NCBI GenBank assembly: GCA_016207095.1
Contig: JACQQF010000043.1
Span: forward strand, 30,156 to 94,155
Direction of reading: 5' to 3'
Source of the DNA: Candidatus Methylomirabilota bacterium
Lineage (GTDB): Bacteria > Methylomirabilota > Methylomirabilia > Methylomirabilales > Methylomirabilaceae
Length of the DNA stretch: 64,000 nt
Positions 52,979-64,000 of this stretch are shown here, piece by piece. The translations under genes and the position numbers were made by a program. The notes under the pieces are model-generated. The model searched no databases. It saw nothing but the letters and a program-made list of their open reading frames with translations, and was not told where the DNA came from. How positions within the stretch are numbered: position 1 is the stretch's first letter; every line of letters starts with the position of its first letter.

Positions 52979-55480
52979 CTAACACAGATCCACCGGATCG
53001 ACACTCACCTGAACCTTCGCGCGCTCTGATGAAGGTAGCAGTGCAAGCGTGTCTCGGATCCAGCAGCGCAGCACCTCTGGATCAGGACCCTTAGCGATGA
53101 GCTGCCAGCGGTAGGACCCCTTGAGCCTGTGGAGCGGCGCGGGGGCAGGCCCTTCGAGGGCCAGGGGCGGAAAGGCCCGCTCCAGCAAGAGCTCGGCGAG
53201 CCGCTCGGCCAGCTCCTGAGACTGGTCCTCCTTCAGGGAGGCGACAACAAGCAGGACCAGGAAGCCGAACGGGGGAAGCCCGCGCTCCTTCCTGAGCGCG
53301 CGCTCGTACCGGTAGAGTCCTTCGTAGTCGTTCCTCTGGGCGGCAACAATGCAATAGTGATCCGGGTTATAGGTTTGGACCAGCACCTGACCCGGGCGGT
53401 CACCACGCCCGGCCCGTCCGGCCACCTGCGTCAGCAGGGAATAGGTCCGCTCCCCGGCCCTGAAATCAGGGATCTGCATCGAGGCATCGGCGGAGAGGAC
53501 TCCCACCAGGGTGATGCCGGGAAAGTCGTGTCCCTTCCCGACCATCTGCGTTCCGATGAGTATCTGCGTCTGTCCCTCCTCCACTGTCCTGAGGATCCGT
53601 TGGTGCGCCCGCTTTCGCCGCGTGGTGTCGCGATCCATCCTGGTCAGCGCCGCCATCGGGACCAGCGCCCTTGCGGCCGCCTCCACCTGCTGCGTCCCGT
53701 ACCCCAGCAATCCGAACGCGATCCCTCCACACTTGGGACAGCGTGCGGGCGGCCGCTCCCGGTGATCGCAGTAGTGGCAGCGCATCCGGGCGTCTACCGC
53801 ATGGTAAATCAGTGAGACACTACAGCGTGGGCAGCGCAGGGCGAAGCCGCACTCTCGGCAGAGCAGTAGCCTGGCGTAGCCTCGTCGATTCAAGAACAGG
53901 AGGACCTGCTCTCCTTTGGCCAGCGTCTGCTTGATTGCCTCCGCGAGTGGGGACGAGAAGATGACTGGACTCCGCATCCCGAACGCCGCACCCTTCTGTT
54001 CTTCCCCCCTCGCACCCCGCACCTCGCGCCTCGCACGTTCCCTCCGCATGTCGATGAGCGTCATGGAAGGAAGTGGTCGTGATTCGACCCGCTCCGGGAG
54101 AACAAAGAACCGATAGGCGCCTTCCTGTGCGCGATGAAAACTTTCGAACGCAGGGGTGGCGGAGCCCAGCAACACCGGAATCCGCAGCATCTCTCCCCGC
54201 GCCAGGGCGAGGTCTCTTGCATGGTAGCGCGGCTCATCATCCTGCTTGTAGGAGGAGTCATGTTCCTCATCCACAACGATGAAACCGAGGCGGGAGAGGG
54301 GAGCGAAGACGGCAGACCGCGCCCCCACCACGATGTCGGCCTTCCCGCTCTTGACCCGGCGCCATTGATCCAGCCGTTCGCCCGGCGAGAGGCCGCTGTG
54401 CAGCAGCGCCACCCTGTCTGCAAACCGGGCGCGGAATCGCTCAGCCGCCAGGGGTGTCAGGGAGATCTCCGGAACCAGCACGAGCGCCTGCCTCCCCTGC
54501 CGGACGATCTCTTGGATCACCCGTAGGTAGACCTCGGTCTTCCCGCTCCCGGTCGTGCCGAACAGAAGGGCCGGGAAAAAAGTACCTGAGGCTGCTCCCT
54601 GAAGAAGGCCCTCAACCGCCTCCCGCTGCGCGGGGGTCAATTCGGGTGGGACACTCTTTTCAACGGTGGCTCCTTCCCAGGGGCTCCGCTCGACCTCCTC
54701 CTCTCCACGGCGGATGAGGCCCTTCTCGATGAGGCCCCGCACTGCGGAGGCGCCGGCCATGGCGGTGGCCTTCACAGAGGTGATTGTGGCCTCTGATTGC
54801 AGCAGGTGTTCCAGGAGCGAAGCCTGTCGCGGGGCCCGCGCGTGAAGCACGGCAAGACTGGCCTCCACCGTGGCCCGGTCGGCCGGAAGGCGCAGCACGG
54901 ATCGGCGGGCGGGCCGAACGGCAGGTGGTCGATCGTCGTACTCCAACCTGACCAGCTCCCGGCTGACGAGGTGCCGGACTAGTCGATCGACCTCCCGGCT
55001 CGGCCAATGGCGCTTGAGGGACGAGAGGGGGATCCGGTGCCGCGCCTGGAGGGCGGCCAGGATCTGCCTCTGCGTCGGGTCAAGCCGATCGTCCTCTTGG
55101 ATGAGCGGCTCTGGCGATCCGATCAGCGCCACGATCCGGGCCGTGGAACGATCGATCCCGGGCGGCAGGGATGTCCGAATCACCAGCCCCCACGAGGTCA
55201 GATAGTAGTCGGCTGCCCATCGGGTAAGCTCCAGCATGTGGCGGTCAAGCAGCGGCTCAGGGTCGAGCAGATCATGGATCGCCTTGAGCGACGCGTCAGG
55301 CGCGGAAGTCGCGAGCCCGACGATGTAGCCGGTGATCCTCCGATCTCCCAGCGGAACCAGCGCGCGCATACCGGCGACCGCCGGGCCGCGCATGCCGGGT
55401 GGCACCTCGTAGGTAAAGGTGTGCTGAACCTTGAGAGGCAGCGCCACCTCAACGAGACCAGTTGATTCGGATTCGATCAT
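52979..55480 (-). CDS. priA: Primosomal replication-restart helicase PriA
   Basis: An 833-residue helicase: N-terminal 3'BD (VEVALPLKVQHTFTYEVPPG), Walker A FGTTGSGKTEVYLR, DEEH box IVVDEEHDSSYKQDD, and the zinc domain with paired Cys (LLCRECGFALRCPRCSVSLI, RCHYCD, CPKC). Helicase C-terminal motifs VGKGHDFPGITLVGVL and AGRAGRGDRPGQVLVQT are intact. Near 480-500 about 20 extra residues (RRERARREVRGARGEEQ ...) coded by heptamer repeats sit between LIDMR and FSSPLAEAI. The frame is kept, so the protein is probably functional. Confidence 0.95.
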   Translation of the reverse strand: MIESESTGLVEVALPLKVQHTFTYEVPPGMRGPAVAGMRALVPLGDRRITGYIVGLATSAPDASLKAIHDLLDPEPLLDRHMLELTRWAADYYLTSWGLVIRTSLPPGIDRSTARIVALIGSPEPLIQEDDRLDPTQRQILAALQARHRIPLSSLKRHWPSREVDRLVRHLVSRELVRLEYDDRPPAVRPARRSVLRLPADRATVEASLAVLHARAPRQASLLEHLLQSEATITSVKATAMAGASAVRGLIEKGLIRRGEEEVERSPWEGATVEKSVPPELTPAQREAVEGLLQGAASGTFFPALLFGTTGSGKTEVYLRVIQEIVRQGRQALVLVPEISLTPLAAERFRARFADRVALLHSGLSPGERLDQWRRVKSGKADIVVGARSAVFAPLSRLGFIVVDEEHDSSYKQDDEPRYHARDLALARGEMLRIPVLLGSATPAFESFHRAQEGAYRFFVLPERVESRPLPSMTLIDMRRERARREVRGARGEEQKGAAFGMRSPVIFSSPLAEAIKQTLAKGEQVLLFLNRRGYARLLLCRECGFALRCPRCSVSLIYHAVDARMRCHYCDHRERPPARCPKCGGIAFGLLGYGTQQVEAAARALVPMAALTRMDRDTTRRKRAHQRILRTVEEGQTQILIGTQMVGKGHDFPGITLVGVLSADASMQIPDFRAGERTYSLLTQVAGRAGRGDRPGQVLVQTYNPDHYCIVAAQRNDYEGLYRYERALRKERGLPPFGFLVLLVVASLKEDQSQELAERLAELLLERAFPPLALEGPAPAPLHRLKGSYRWQLIAKGPDPEVLRCWIRDTLALLPSSERAKVQVSVDPVDLC
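54011..54038. repeat. Four CGCRCNN heptamers inside priA
   Basis: CGCACCC, CGCACCT, CGCGCCT and CGCACGT in tandem. They code the basic insert before the zinc domain. Length with flanks is compatible with the frame. Confidence 0.85.
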
Positions 55481-55500
55481 CGCAAACGTGGATGGACTGA

Positions 55501-56214
55501 TTATGAGCCGGAAAGCAGCCGGAGGCGTTCGTATTCTCGCTGGAGGAGCTTCATGTCCTCCCAGACGGTCTTCTTCTCGTAGGGGTTGCGCAGGAGGTAA
55601 GCAGGATGGAAAGTGGGCAGGACGGGGATCCCCTGATAGCTATGAAATCTGCCCCGGAGCTTCGAGATCGGCTCCTTGGTCCGCAGCAAGATTTGGGTTG
55701 CAAAGTTGCCAAGGGCGCAGATCAACTTCGGCTTGATGGCTTGAAGCTGACCGATCAGGAACGGCTCGCACGAGGCGGTCTCATCCGGCTCAGGATTCCG
55801 ATTTTGGGGAGGTCGGCACTTGATGATGTTGCAGATATAGACCTGTTCGCGGGTCAACTTCATTGCCTCGATGATCCGGGTGAGGAGCTGTCCGGCCCGC
55901 CCCACGAACGGCTCGCCCTGCTCGTCTTCGTCCGCCCCCGGCGCCTCGCCCACGAAGACGAGCCAGGCGTTCGGATCGCCGACGCCGAAGACGATGTGCT
56001 TCCGCCCCGTGTGCAGCTTGCAGCGCGTGCACTCACCCAGCTCTCCCCGCACCTGGGTGAGTGTCAGCGAAGGTGCCGGCGCAACGCCCCGGCGCTCGGG
56101 CCAGGCGACGTGAAGGCGCTCGACGCCCAGTCGCTGCTGGCGACGCAGATGGGCGCGAGCCTGGGTGATCAGCTCTCGGAGGTCGTCGAAATCAGAATCG
56201 GCTAGTTCAGGCAT
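55501..56214 (-). CDS. Type-4 [4Fe-4S] uracil-DNA glycosylase
   Basis: A 237-residue UDG4. Cluster Cys in [10 protein letters not shown] and [14 protein letters not shown], water-activating site [20 protein letters not shown], and the C-terminal [15 protein letters not shown]. It removes uracil from DNA. An N-terminal 60-residue helical extension precedes the core, as in many members. The ATG at 56214 lies just past priA in the opposite order of transcription: it is upstream of priA and separated by 20 bp. Confidence 0.94.
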   Translation of the reverse strand: MPELADSDFDDLRELITQARAHLRRQQRLGVERLHVAWPERRGVAPAPSLTLTQVRGELGECTRCKLHTGRKHIVFGVGDPNAWLVFVGEAPGADEDEQGEPFVGRAGQLLTRIIEAMKLTREQVYICNIIKCRPPQNRNPEPDETASCEPFLIGQLQAIKPKLICALGNFATQILLRTKEPISKLRGRFHSYQGIPVLPTFHPAYLLRNPYEKKTVWEDMKLLQREYERLRLLSGS

Positions 56215-56227
56215 GCCACACGATCGA

Positions 56228-56248
56228 GGGTATAGGGTAGAGGGTATA
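56228..56248. repeat. GGGTAKA heptamer array
   Basis: GGGTATA, GGGTAGA and GGGTATA in tandem (21 bp), just before the uracil-DNA glycosylase start. TACCCTG and GACCCTG at about 56271-56284 form a partly inverted counterpart near the coaBC stop. Confidence 0.75.
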
Positions 56249-56292
56249 GGCTCAGAAGAGCCCTAGCGTCTACCCTGGACCCTGTCTTTTCC

Positions 56293-57507
56293 CTATCCCC
56301 CAGACCCTCTCTCTTGTCGGAGGCGAACAACGCGATCGAGGATCCGGCGAGCCACCTGACGCTTTGGCAGGAGGGGCAACTGTTCGACACCCCCATCCAG
56401 GTCGAGAATGCTGACGACGTTGGTATCGTGGGAGAAGCCGGCCCCCTCCGCGCCGATGTCATTGACCACGATCAGGTCGAGATTCTTTTCCTTGAGCTTC
56501 CGCCCGGCCTGTCTCAGCAGATCGCCGGTCTCCGCCGCGAATCCGACCACAATGCGCGCGCCCTTCTGCGCGCCGATCTCTTTCAGGATGTCCGGGTTCG
56601 GAACCAGCTGCAAGGTCTGCGGCTTCTCGCTCTTCTTGACCTTCGACGTAGACGGTCTGGAGAGACGATAGTCGCTCACGGCGGCGGCCTTGATGACGAC
56701 CGTTGCCTTGGGGAGGTGATCAAGCATCGCCGCGCGCATCTCCAGGGCTGTTTCCACCTGAATCACTTCGACCCCTCTGGGGGCCGTCAGGGCCGTCGGA
56801 CCGCTCACCAGGATTGTTTGGGCGCCACGATCCGCCGCCACTTGGGCAATGGCGTAGCCCATCTTGCCGGACGAGCGGTTCGTCAGGTAGCGGACCGGAT
56901 CGATCGGCTCGTGCGTCGGGCCGGCCGTCACGATAACCACTTCGCCCGCCAGATCGTTCGTCGGTTGGAGGATCTCTGTCACCGCCTTCAGGATCTCCTG
57001 AATCTCGGCCAGACGTCCAGGGCCCCACATCCCTGACGCCAGTTCGCCCTCCGCCGGTCCGACGATCCGAACCCCCCACGTCCGCAGTCGCTCCAGGTTT
57101 TCCTGGACGGCGGGGTGACGATACATGTCAGCGTCCATGGCTGGCGCCAGCAGGACCGGCCGCGTGCTGGCTAGAAAGAGATTAGTCAGGAGATCGTCGG
57201 CCAGCCCTCGCGCGAACCTGCCGATGACGTTGGCGGTGGCTGGAGCCACCAAGAGCAGATCGGCCCCCTCGGTCGCGGCGATGTGGCGGATCTTTGCGTC
57301 GTAATCCAGGGTGAATAGATCGGTCATCACCTCTTGTCGGGAGAGGGTCGCGAAGGTGAGGGGTGCCACGAAACGCCGGGCGGATTCGGTCATGACGACC
57401 TTCACGGAGGCGCCGGCTTTGACCAGCTCGCGCAGGAGCTCCACCGCCTTATACGCGGCGATGCTCCCGGTTACGCCAAGAACGATCTCCTTCCCCTGCA
57501 GATTCAT
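56293..57507 (-). CDS. coaBC: Bifunctional phosphopantothenoylcysteine decarboxylase/synthetase
   Basis: A 404-residue CoaBC: flavoprotein N-domain with [19 protein letters not shown], the decarboxylase motif [18 protein letters not shown], and a C-terminal CoaB domain ([48 protein letters not shown]). It forms phosphopantothenoyl-cysteine and then 4'-phosphopantetheine for CoA. The ATG at 57507 is preferred; no ribosome site is visible because its leader is a heptamer array. Confidence 0.96.
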   Translation of the reverse strand: MNLQGKEIVLGVTGSIAAYKAVELLRELVKAGASVKVVMTESARRFVAPLTFATLSRQEVMTDLFTLDYDAKIRHIAATEGADLLLVAPATANVIGRFARGLADDLLTNLFLASTRPVLLAPAMDADMYRHPAVQENLERLRTWGVRIVGPAEGELASGMWGPGRLAEIQEILKAVTEILQPTNDLAGEVVIVTAGPTHEPIDPVRYLTNRSSGKMGYAIAQVAADRGAQTILVSGPTALTAPRGVEVIQVETALEMRAAMLDHLPKATVVIKAAAVSDYRLSRPSTSKVKKSEKPQTLQLVPNPDILKEIGAQKGARIVVGFAAETGDLLRQAGRKLKEKNLDLIVVNDIGAEGAGFSHDTNVVSILDLDGGVEQLPLLPKRQVARRILDRVVRLRQERGSGG

Positions 57508-57509
57508 TG

Positions 57510-57572
57510 GTTCACGGTTCATCGTTCATCGTTCACAGATTCCCGTCAACCGTTCACTGTCAACTGTCAACA
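57510..57572. repeat. Nine-unit GTTCAYN/GTCAACN heptamer array
   Basis: Nine consecutive 7-bp units without a break: GTTCACG, GTTCATC (twice), GTTCACA, GATTCCC, GTCAACC, GTTCACT, GTCAACT, GTCAACA. Fills the gap between the lytic transglycosylase stop and the coaBC start. Confidence 0.9.
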
Positions 57573-57580
57573 ACTCTCTC

Positions 57581-59767
57581 TCATCCCGGCCGGGCGGTCT
57601 GTTCCAATGCCCCGTACTGGGCCCGATAGCGGTAATAACTTCCTAATACCCGCTTCACATACTGCCGCGTCTCCAAGAAGGGGATCTCCTCGATGAACTC
57701 ATCGTCCGACCGATATCCCCTGGTTTCTAACCACCGGCGCACATGGTGAGGTCCGGCGTTATACGCGGCCAGGGCCAGGGTCCAGTTGCCCTTGAACTCA
57801 TCGAGCATCGTTGCAAGGTACCGAGTCCCGAGTTTGATGTTCGCCGCCGGTGATTCCAGGCTCACGCTCCCACGGGTCCCTCCAGCCGCATTGACGATCT
57901 GATCGGCCGTCCTGGGCAGAAGCTGCATCAGGCCGACGGCCCCAGCGCGTGAGACCACTCGCTCGCCGAAGGCACTTTCCTCCCGGATCAGCGCGACGAC
58001 CAGATAGGGATCCAGGGTATAGCGCGTACTCTGCTCCTTGACCAGCTCCCAGTATCCGAGGGGATAGAGAAAGTCCCAGTAGCGCGGTACCGGCTCTGCG
58101 GGACGGGTCTGGGCGTAGAGCGGGCGGAGGAGGCGTTTGGCGACCCACAGGCTTTTTTCGATGCGACCGAGCTCGAGGAAAGCGCTGCAGGCCTCGTACA
58201 GTAGCCCGCGGTCTTCAGCGTCTCGTCTAACGAGGGCCCAGAACTCTTCCGATGCCTCTTCTCGCAGATTCAACTCCTTGAGCAGCCTTGCCTTGGTCAC
58301 CTGAGGGGCGCTCGGGGCCGGCAGGGGTTCGGGCGGCGAGGGAACAGCGATCTTGAGCGAGGAGGCAGTCACGACGTGACCCGCAGATGGAGCCAGCCGA
58401 TCCAGGCGGAGACGGGTCTGCTCGATGTAATAGTACTCATCGCTGAAGGTCTCGAGCAGCCCCCGGTAAGCCCGTAGCGCCTCCGGCCTCTTCCCCAGTT
58501 GTTCCAAGATCCTCCCGCTCCAGTAGAAAGCCTGCACCCGGAGCCGCGAGGGTGAAGGGGCTCCTTTCTGAAGTCGCTGTAGATCATGAAGCGCCGTGGT
58601 TGGGGCTGACTCTCGGTAATGGATCCAGGCTCGGGTCCAAAGCGCGACATCGCCAAGGTCACTGGAGGGATGTTCCCGATTGAGACGTGACAGCGCTTCA
58701 ACGGCGCGTTTTGGTTTGTGATCGTCGCTATAGTTCAAGGCCACCATGTACAGCGAATCGTCGGCCCAGACGCTCCGAGGGTAGAGATTGACCAGGCGCA
58801 TCAGGGTCGCAATCGCCTTCTCTCGATCGTCCAGCCGACCGTAACTCCGCCCGATCCAGTACAGCGATTCCGCCCGAAGGGAGGAAGGCTCTTTGATCAG
58901 AGGCGAGAGGAGGGTGATCGCCTGGTTGTAGTCACGGAGGTGAAAGCGGCTGATTCCGCTCAAGAGCCTGGCGCGGGAGGCATGCGGCGTGTTCCCGGCC
59001 AGGAACGGCGAGAATCCGGCCGCCGCCTGGGCATGTTGCCCGCTGTTGTAGAGGGCGAGGACGCGGTCGAACTGTTCGCTGAGGGTGAAGGGGGGCGCCT
59101 CCGCCATCGAGCTCAAGCGCTCGTCGGCTCGAACCGCCTCTCGAGTCCCTGGCCACTTGAGCCACAGTTGTCGCAGCAGCTCCCCTGCTTCGCCCTGTTT
59201 CTCCTCTCTCAAGAGGATTTCTGCAAGAGCCAGCGTGACCTCCCGGCGCTGGGACGCATCCGATGCCCGAGACAGATAGTCCCGATACGCCTTCTCCGCC
59301 TCGGAAAGCAAATTGACATCCGCGTACAGGTTTGCCCGCTCCCGCACTGCACGCTCAGCCAAGAGACTGCCGGGGTGTTCCAGGAGAAGACGCGATAAGA
59401 GATCGATCGCTTGCGGTTTCAGGCCCAGTCCCTGATAGGCGGATGCCGCCAGATAGAGGGAATAGTCTGCCACCAGTGGAAGCTGCCCCACTGACGCCTC
59501 CAGCAGCCCGGCGGCTTCCTGCCACATCCCCTGTCGGTGCAGTGAGACGCCGAATAGAAACCCGGCCTCGCGCGCCCTCGGGAACCCATCTCGGCGACGG
59601 AGGTCATCGAGGAGCGGGGCGGCACCCTGGTAATCTCCTGTACCGATCCTCTCGAGCGCGGCCTTCCATGTTGCCTGCGGATCAACCTGAGGAACGGCCG
59701 CCGTAGCAAGGGGAACCAGCACAACCAGCAGCCAGGCGACAGAGATCAGCTTCTTTCCTTGAATCAC
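57581..59767 (-). CDS. Soluble lytic murein transglycosylase (Slt70-like) with TPR superhelix
   Basis: A 728-residue exported protein: signal peptide ([21 protein letters not shown]), a long TPR-like superhelical region (about 25-560) and a C-terminal SLT domain with catalytic Glu in [20 protein letters not shown], then [33 protein letters not shown] and [12 protein letters not shown]. It cleaves peptidoglycan to anhydromuropeptides. The GTG at 59767, 5 bases after the mtnA stop, gives a proper signal peptide; longer starts overlap mtnA. Confidence 0.93.
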   Translation of the reverse strand: MIQGKKLISVAWLLVVLVPLATAAVPQVDPQATWKAALERIGTGDYQGAAPLLDDLRRRDGFPRAREAGFLFGVSLHRQGMWQEAAGLLEASVGQLPLVADYSLYLAASAYQGLGLKPQAIDLLSRLLLEHPGSLLAERAVRERANLYADVNLLSEAEKAYRDYLSRASDASQRREVTLALAEILLREEKQGEAGELLRQLWLKWPGTREAVRADERLSSMAEAPPFTLSEQFDRVLALYNSGQHAQAAAGFSPFLAGNTPHASRARLLSGISRFHLRDYNQAITLLSPLIKEPSSLRAESLYWIGRSYGRLDDREKAIATLMRLVNLYPRSVWADDSLYMVALNYSDDHKPKRAVEALSRLNREHPSSDLGDVALWTRAWIHYRESAPTTALHDLQRLQKGAPSPSRLRVQAFYWSGRILEQLGKRPEALRAYRGLLETFSDEYYYIEQTRLRLDRLAPSAGHVVTASSLKIAVPSPPEPLPAPSAPQVTKARLLKELNLREEASEEFWALVRRDAEDRGLLYEACSAFLELGRIEKSLWVAKRLLRPLYAQTRPAEPVPRYWDFLYPLGYWELVKEQSTRYTLDPYLVVALIREESAFGERVVSRAGAVGLMQLLPRTADQIVNAAGGTRGSVSLESPAANIKLGTRYLATMLDEFKGNWTLALAAYNAGPHHVRRWLETRGYRSDDEFIEEIPFLETRQYVKRVLGSYYRYRAQYGALEQTARPG

Positions 59768-59771
59768 GATA

Positions 59772-60815
59772 CTAGGCCCTTGCGGCAAGCTCCTGGAGGC
59801 TTGCGTCATAGGGTGGCCGCGCGACGCCCCGATCGGTAATGATCGCGGTGATGTATCGGGCCGGCGTGACATCAAAGACCGGATTCGCCGCCGAGATCCC
59901 AACCGGGGCGGTCCGAACGCCAGCCCAGGTCGTCACCTCTTCAGGGCTTCGCTCCTCGATCGGAATCTCCTCGCCACTCTTGAGAGAGAGATCCAAGGTC
60001 GAGATAGGTGCTGCGACATAGAACGGAATCCCGTGCTCCTTGGCCAGCACGGCCAGGGTATAGGTCCCGATCTTGTTCGCCACGTCCCCATTTCGGGCGA
60101 TCCGATCGGCCCCGACGACCACAAGATCGATTCGACCGCGCTGCATCAGATGGCCGGCCATGTTGTCGGCGATAAGCGTGACCGGGATGTCGTCCTGATG
60201 GAGTTCCCAGGCGGTCAGCCGAGCCCCCTGCAGAAACGGCCGCGTCTCATCCACCCAGACCGAGAGGCGCGTGCCGGCCGCGTGCGCCGCTCGGATCACA
60301 CCAAGCGCCGTCCCGTAGCCGGCGGTGGCCAGGGCGCCGGCGTTGCAGTGGGTCAGGACGGCCGCCCCGTCGGCGATGAACCCTTTGCCGTGCTCGCCCA
60401 TCGCCCGGTTGCCGCGGATATCCTCGTCCCGGATCGCCTGGGCTTCCCGGATCAAGGCTTGCACGATCGCAGGGATCGGGAGGTCCTTGCTCTTCTCGGC
60501 GCAGCGCTTCATCCGATCGATCCCCCAGGCTAGGTTCACGGCAGTGGGGCGGGTCCTGGACAGCTCCTCGCCCTGGCGGGACAGCTCCCTGAAGAATTCG
60601 TCGTAGCTCCCCGCCCGGATCGCCTTGGCGGCCAGGGCAAGCCCCATCGCCCCGGCCACTCCAATGGCAGGGGCCCCGCGGATCTGCATCGTCTGGATCG
60701 CATCAGCGACCGCAGCGACGTCGCGACACTCGACGTAGACCTCCTCGAGCGGCAGTCTCCGCTGATCGATCAGCCGGACGGTGCCGGCCAGCGTCCACTC
60801 GATCGTCTGAAACAT
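59772..60815 (-). CDS. mtnA: Methylthioribose-1-phosphate isomerase
   Basis: A 347-residue Mtn[41 protein letters not shown] (catalytic Cys), [44 protein letters not shown] with catalytic Asp, and [20 protein letters not shown]. Methionine salvage: opens 5-methylthioribose-1-phosphate to the ribulose form. No other mtn genes nearby. The lytic transglycosylase follows closely. Confidence 0.95.
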   Translation of the reverse strand: MFQTIEWTLAGTVRLIDQRRLPLEEVYVECRDVAAVADAIQTMQIRGAPAIGVAGAMGLALAAKAIRAGSYDEFFRELSRQGEELSRTRPTAVNLAWGIDRMKRCAEKSKDLPIPAIVQALIREAQAIRDEDIRGNRAMGEHGKGFIADGAAVLTHCNAGALATAGYGTALGVIRAAHAAGTRLSVWVDETRPFLQGARLTAWELHQDDIPVTLIADNMAGHLMQRGRIDLVVVGADRIARNGDVANKIGTYTLAVLAKEHGIPFYVAAPISTLDLSLKSGEEIPIEERSPEEVTTWAGVRTAPVGISAANPVFDVTPARYITAIITDRGVARPPYDASLQELAARA

Positions 60816-60940
60816 TGCGTGCCTCGGTGTCTTCCGAGAAGGCCGTTCAGCTTGGATGAGGATACGTTAGCATGGGACTTGAGGCCCATTCAACTGAAAT
60901 ATGGCCTCGACAACCGGCAGAGAATCTGATGGAGTGCGGG

Positions 60941-62266
60941 TTAACCGGGCCGTGGCCCGTTCGGATCGGGGGGTGACGTGCGATGACGCCGGCGGCGGTT
61001 GGACGGCCGTTCTCCTGGTTTGCGGCTGGGCCCCGCCGGTCCGCGAGATTGCGTCGGCGACGGGGGCTTCTGCTGTCCACCAAGGCCACGGCGCGCCGCG
61101 GAATATGCGTCTGCGACGACGTCCAGGCTTAAGAGGGATGCCTCGGCCCATTCGACCGGGATCTTGAAGCCGATGTAGCGTTCGATCGCTTCGAGAGAGA
61201 GGACATACTCTTCGTCTGCAAAGCTGATGGCCTTGCCGGCCGCCCCGGCCCGAGCGGTCCGACCGATCCGATGGACATAATCCTCGGGATCCTGCGGAAG
61301 GTCGTAGTTGATCACATGGCTCACCGCCTCGACGTGCAGGCCACGGGAGGCAACATCGGTCGCCACCAGGATCGGCAGCTTTCCCTCCTTGAACCGGGCG
61401 ATGATCTGAAGGCGCTTCCGCTGGTCAATGTCGCCGCTGATCAGATCGGCCTGATAGCCCTGGCGCTTGAGCCGCTCGGTGAGCCGCTCGGCGCCGATCT
61501 TCGTGTTTGAGAAAATCAGGATCCGTTCCCATTCCTCCCGCTTCAAGAGCCCGAGAAGGAGTCGGAGCTTCTCTCTCTTCTCGACGTGGAACAGGAGATG
61601 CTCGACTCTGTCCACCGTGACCTGTTCCGGCGCGATGGCGATCCTGGCCGGGTTGTTCATGAACTCGTAGCTCAGCTCCATCTCTCGAAACGAGAGTGTC
61701 GCGGAAAAGAGAAATGACTGGCGCTTGTGGTAGGGCGGCAGCCGCCTCAGGAGGAAGCGCAGGTCCTTGATGAAACCCATGTCGAACATCCGGTCCGCTT
61801 CGTCCACCACCAACACCTGGATCTGTGAGAGCTCGTAGACCCCCTGCTTCAAGTAATCGATAAGTCGTCCCGGGGTGCCGACGAGAATGTCCACGTTCTT
61901 TTGGAGCGCGTCGCGCTGCTTCTGGTAATCCACTCCCCCATACACGGCGAGCATCGCAAGCCCCGTGAATTGTCCCAGCAGTTCGGCATCCCACAGGATC
62001 TGCACAGCGAGTTCCCGCGTTGGGGCGAGGATCAGCGCGCGGGGAGCGCTCGGAATGGTAGGGCGCTTCGAGCCCAGGAGCCTGGCAAAGAGAGGAATGA
62101 GGAAAGCAGCCGTCTTCCCGCTACCGGTCTGTGCCTGTCCGGCGACATCCCTCCCGGCGAGCGCGGGGGGCAATGCCTCGGCCTGGATCGGGGTGCATTC
62201 GGTAAAACCGGCCGCCTCGATCCCCTTCCGGACCGGTTCAAGGAGTGATAATGACTCAAACCTCAT
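60941..62266 (-). CDS. DEAD-box RNA helicase (RhlE/RhlB-like)
   Basis: A 441-residue helicase: Q motif GFTECTPIQ, motif I AQTGSGKTAAF, Ia PTRELAVQI, Ib GTPGRLIDYL, II VVDEADRMFDMG, III SATL, V ATDVASRGLHVEAV and VI HRIGRTARAG. The C-terminal tail (about 390-441) is rich in Pro, Arg and Gly, typical of RNA-binding tails. Likely in RNA turnover or ribosome assembly. ATG at 62266. Confidence 0.94.
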   Translation of the reverse strand: MRFESLSLLEPVRKGIEAAGFTECTPIQAEALPPALAGRDVAGQAQTGSGKTAAFLIPLFARLLGSKRPTIPSAPRALILAPTRELAVQILWDAELLGQFTGLAMLAVYGGVDYQKQRDALQKNVDILVGTPGRLIDYLKQGVYELSQIQVLVVDEADRMFDMGFIKDLRFLLRRLPPYHKRQSFLFSATLSFREMELSYEFMNNPARIAIAPEQVTVDRVEHLLFHVEKREKLRLLLGLLKREEWERILIFSNTKIGAERLTERLKRQGYQADLISGDIDQRKRLQIIARFKEGKLPILVATDVASRGLHVEAVSHVINYDLPQDPEDYVHRIGRTARAGAAGKAISFADEEYVLSLEAIERYIGFKIPVEWAEASLLSLDVVADAYSAARRGLGGQQKPPSPTQSRGPAGPSRKPGERPSNRRRRHRTSPPDPNGPRPG

Positions 62267-62464
62267 CGGCGGACATCACGTGAGGCGATCCTGATCAGAG
62301 GATGCGGTGGGGCGCATGCGAGGCGAGCCAGAGACAAAGCTTCAGTCTTGCCGAGGGTGAACATCTGGCAGGATTATGCCTCCTCTGGGGACAAGAGTCA
62401 AGGATGCCCTGAAAAGCGTAACGGATTGGAGGATAGGCAGGTTGAGCAGACAGCCTGCTGCCAA

Positions 62465-62498
62465 ACAGAAAGCCCCCGAGGATTCACCCCGGGGGCTT
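62465..62498 (-). terminator. Rho-independent terminator of groEL
   Basis: Perfect 9-bp stem AAGCCCCCG / CGGGGGCTT with an 11-base loop; on the minus strand it is followed by TCTGTTT. It lies about 70 bases after the groEL stop codon. Confidence 0.85.
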
Positions 62499-62563
62499 CT
62501 GTACATGCAGCGCTCGTTCTAAAGGTCGCCTCGCGACGATCCGGCCCGCTGTCAGCGGCGGGT

Positions 62564-64000
<1,437 letters not shown>

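Noticed and set aside
47329..57572. Repeat arrays considered as CRISPR
   Set aside because: Units are 7 bp without spacers; no cas genes in the window.
62230..62470. Search for a gene between the DEAD-box helicase and groEL
   Set aside because: Only short frames without ribosome sites; the groEL terminator accounts for the structure seen.

Overview
The window looks like a stretch of chromosome from a GC-rich (about 60%), Gram-negative, hopanoid-making bacterium. Lipoproteins, an MlaC-like periplasmic lipid carrier, an RND-type hopanoid transporter and a beta-barrel-like protein imply an outer membrane. Hopanoid genes hpnJ, hpnK, hpnM and hpnN, an SBP56/methanethiol-oxidase gene and an IPTL-CTERM protein would fit the NC10 lineage (Methylomirabilis-like). 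That placement is inference from gene content and was not tested by a search. No rRNA, tRNA, CRISPR array, prophage or transposase gene was seen. The accessory character comes from short repeats rather than large islands.

Layout. 0-4 kb: a hicA/hicB-type pair, a TldE/PmbA-family protease, a MITE-like element and a secreted SBP56 protein. 4-8.6 kb (minus): DUF309 gene, hpnN, hpnM and a small conserved-looking ORF, one operon for hopanoid trafficking. 8.9-13 kb (minus): acyl-CoA ligase, a 37-residue membrane peptide, MarC, a glycerophosphodiesterase and a TPR lipoprotein. 13.5-21.4 kb (plus): an IPTL-CTERM surface protein with a poly-Thr stalk and its own terminator, then a membrane protein, a GT2 glycosyltransferase, hpnK, hpnJ, a GNAT protein and a VOC protein; this is a hopanoid head-group/envelope cluster. 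21.4-27.4 kb (minus): DUF1285, two oxidoreductases and nadA-nadC-nadB. 27.7-29.4 kb: a TetR-type regulator and two paralogous cysteine-rich small proteins, linked by four copies of one operator-like sequence. 29.6-39.7 kb (minus): TPR lipoprotein, polysaccharide deacetylase, class III nucleotide cyclase, an NtrC-type response regulator and hybrid-free sensor kinase, an ABC substrate-binding protein and a beta-barrel-like protein.

40-46 kb (plus): the conserved housekeeping run yebC-ruvC-ruvA-ruvB-DUF2905-queA-tgt-yajC. queA is frame-disrupted exactly at a 7-bp tandem repeat. 46-62.3 kb (minus): RNA methyltransferases, alanine dehydrogenase, a HAD phosphatase, NAD synthetase split into synthetase and nitrilase genes, priA, type-4 uracil-DNA glycosylase, coaBC, a lytic transglycosylase, mtnA and a DEAD-box helicase. 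The window ends inside groEL (minus), whose terminator is visible.

The two most notable signals are (1) the TetR/operator/small cysteine-rich protein module at 27.7-29.4 kb, which may be a self-contained stress-responsive regulon of unknown function, and (2) several families of exactly 7-bp tandem repeats (CGCACNN, GTTCAYN, GGGTAKA). These sit at gene ends and inside genes: in frame in a sensor kinase and in priA, and out of frame in queA. They resemble the heptanucleotide STRR repeats described in cyanobacteria and could change reading frames by gain or loss of units.
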